Source of the DNA: an uncultured Clostridia bacterium
GTDB lineage: Bacteria > Bacillota > Clostridia > Oscillospirales > Oscillospiraceae
NCBI GenBank assembly: GCA_945926565.1
Contig: CAMELY010000087.1
Location: forward strand, 1 to 6,003
DNA length: 6,003 nucleotides
Direction of reading: 5' to 3'
The position numbers and the translations under genes are program-made. Positions 5,680-6,003 of the stretch are shown here, piece after piece (the first letter of the stretch is position 1; each line of letters starts with the position of its first letter). Under the pieces are notes generated by a model that worked only from the letters and a program-made list of their open reading frames with translations, did not search any database and was not told the origin of the DNA.

Positions 5680-6003
5680 TTATTGGACGCCGTCCTTCTC
5701 CCAGAGTGTTTCCCATTTCCCGGTATCGGACGCGACAAAAATGATCAGCCGCGTATTGGAAGGAACGGTGACGTCAAAGTTCTCATAGCCCTGGGAAAGC
5801 TGCTCCCGTTCCTCCTTTTGCAGATGAATCAGCCTCCACTCCCGCCGGAGGCTGAGCATGACTACCGCTGAGCCGTCGGCGTTCTGCTGTACGTCCTGGG
5901 TCACTTCTCTGCCGAGCAGCGCCCACCCGTTACAGCTGATCTGAAGGGAGAGAGCCCGGGAGCCGTTCTCGTTTTCCACGGTTGGCAGCAGCTCCACCTG
6001 CTC
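5680..6003 (-). CDS. C-terminal part of an unrecognised protein (5' end outside window)
   Basis: The frame is open from the window edge to a TAA at 5682-5680, giving 107 C-terminal residues. A GTG at 5997 is in frame, but two further codons upstream are also open, so it is probably internal. Supporting a real gene are the strong terminator about 45 nt past the stop and the gene-strand bias shared with its neighbours. The fragment is soluble, with alternating hydrophobic and polar stretches suggesting beta strands (for example LSLQISCNG, GSAVVMLSLRREWRLIHL, NTRLIIFVASD). It has no membrane segment and contains a single Cys, in SCNG. The end (SDTGKWETLWEKDG) is rich in charge and Trp. I do not recognise the family. 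Because a terminator lies between them, it is unlikely to share a transcript with ktrB. Confidence 0.7.
   Translation of the reverse strand, partial: EQVELLPTVENENGSRALSLQISCNGWALLGREVTQDVQQNADGSAVVMLSLRREWRLIHLQKEEREQLSQGYENFDVTVPSNTRLIIFVASDTGKWETLWEKDGVQ

Noticed and set aside
5495..5716. N-terminal extension of ktrB to the ATG at 5716
   Set aside because: The added 74 residues cross a strong terminator and the -35/-10 promoter and overlap the end of the previous gene. The family starts near the GTG chosen here.
4826..5788. 320-codon plus-strand open frame across ktrB
   Set aside because: It is antisense to clear K+ channel repeats and runs through the promoter and terminator. Its Gly/Asp/Gln/His-rich translation looks like a shadow.

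Overview
The window is an ordinary bacterial chromosome segment. It holds one insertion sequence and a three-gene potassium-uptake/asparagine-synthesis cluster, all on the minus strand. The host genes are visibly GC-rich, with G/C-heavy third codon positions. The proteins look like those of Firmicutes: a KtrB/KtrA-length potassium system and a 612-residue AsnB, with strong AGGAGG-type ribosome binding sites. A GC-rich member of the Clostridia (Oscillospiraceae/Ruminococcaceae-like gut bacteria) is the most natural guess, but nothing here fixes the genus.

Reading along the minus strand, from high to low coordinates: (1) 5680-6003 is the C-terminal end of an unrecognised gene that enters from beyond the window, closed by a UUCG-capped terminator at 5595-5633. 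(2) A clear sigma-70-type promoter at 5537-5565 starts a compact transcription unit: ktrB (K+ channel-like subunit), ktrA 16 nt later (cytosolic NAD/ATP-binding RCK regulator), then asnB 76 nt later (glutamine-dependent asparagine synthetase). No promoter is visible between ktrA and asnB, so co-transcription is likely. The asnB ribosome binding site lies in one arm of a 14-bp hairpin that could limit its translation. (3) A 12-bp hairpin at 1524-1555 follows asnB and looks like its terminator. (4) An intact IS1182-like element, 1-1523, abuts the base of that hairpin, so the stem is no longer followed by a U-run in the asnB direction. The IS has terminal inverted repeats, a 476-residue DDE transposase, and a hairpin at each end. 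Its composition is clearly less GC-rich than the flanking genes, as expected for a transferred element.

KtrB and KtrA should together form a regulated K+ uptake system in the membrane. AsnB makes asparagine from aspartate and glutamine in the cytosol. The link between K+ uptake and this amidotransferase is suggestive of osmotic or nitrogen adjustment but unproven. The most notable signals are RNA-level ones: the fold-back that would mask the transposase ribosome binding site in read-through transcripts, the hairpin over the asnB ribosome binding site, and the insertion exactly at a terminator stem. I see no clearly undescribed multi-gene system, CRISPR array, tRNA or rRNA.
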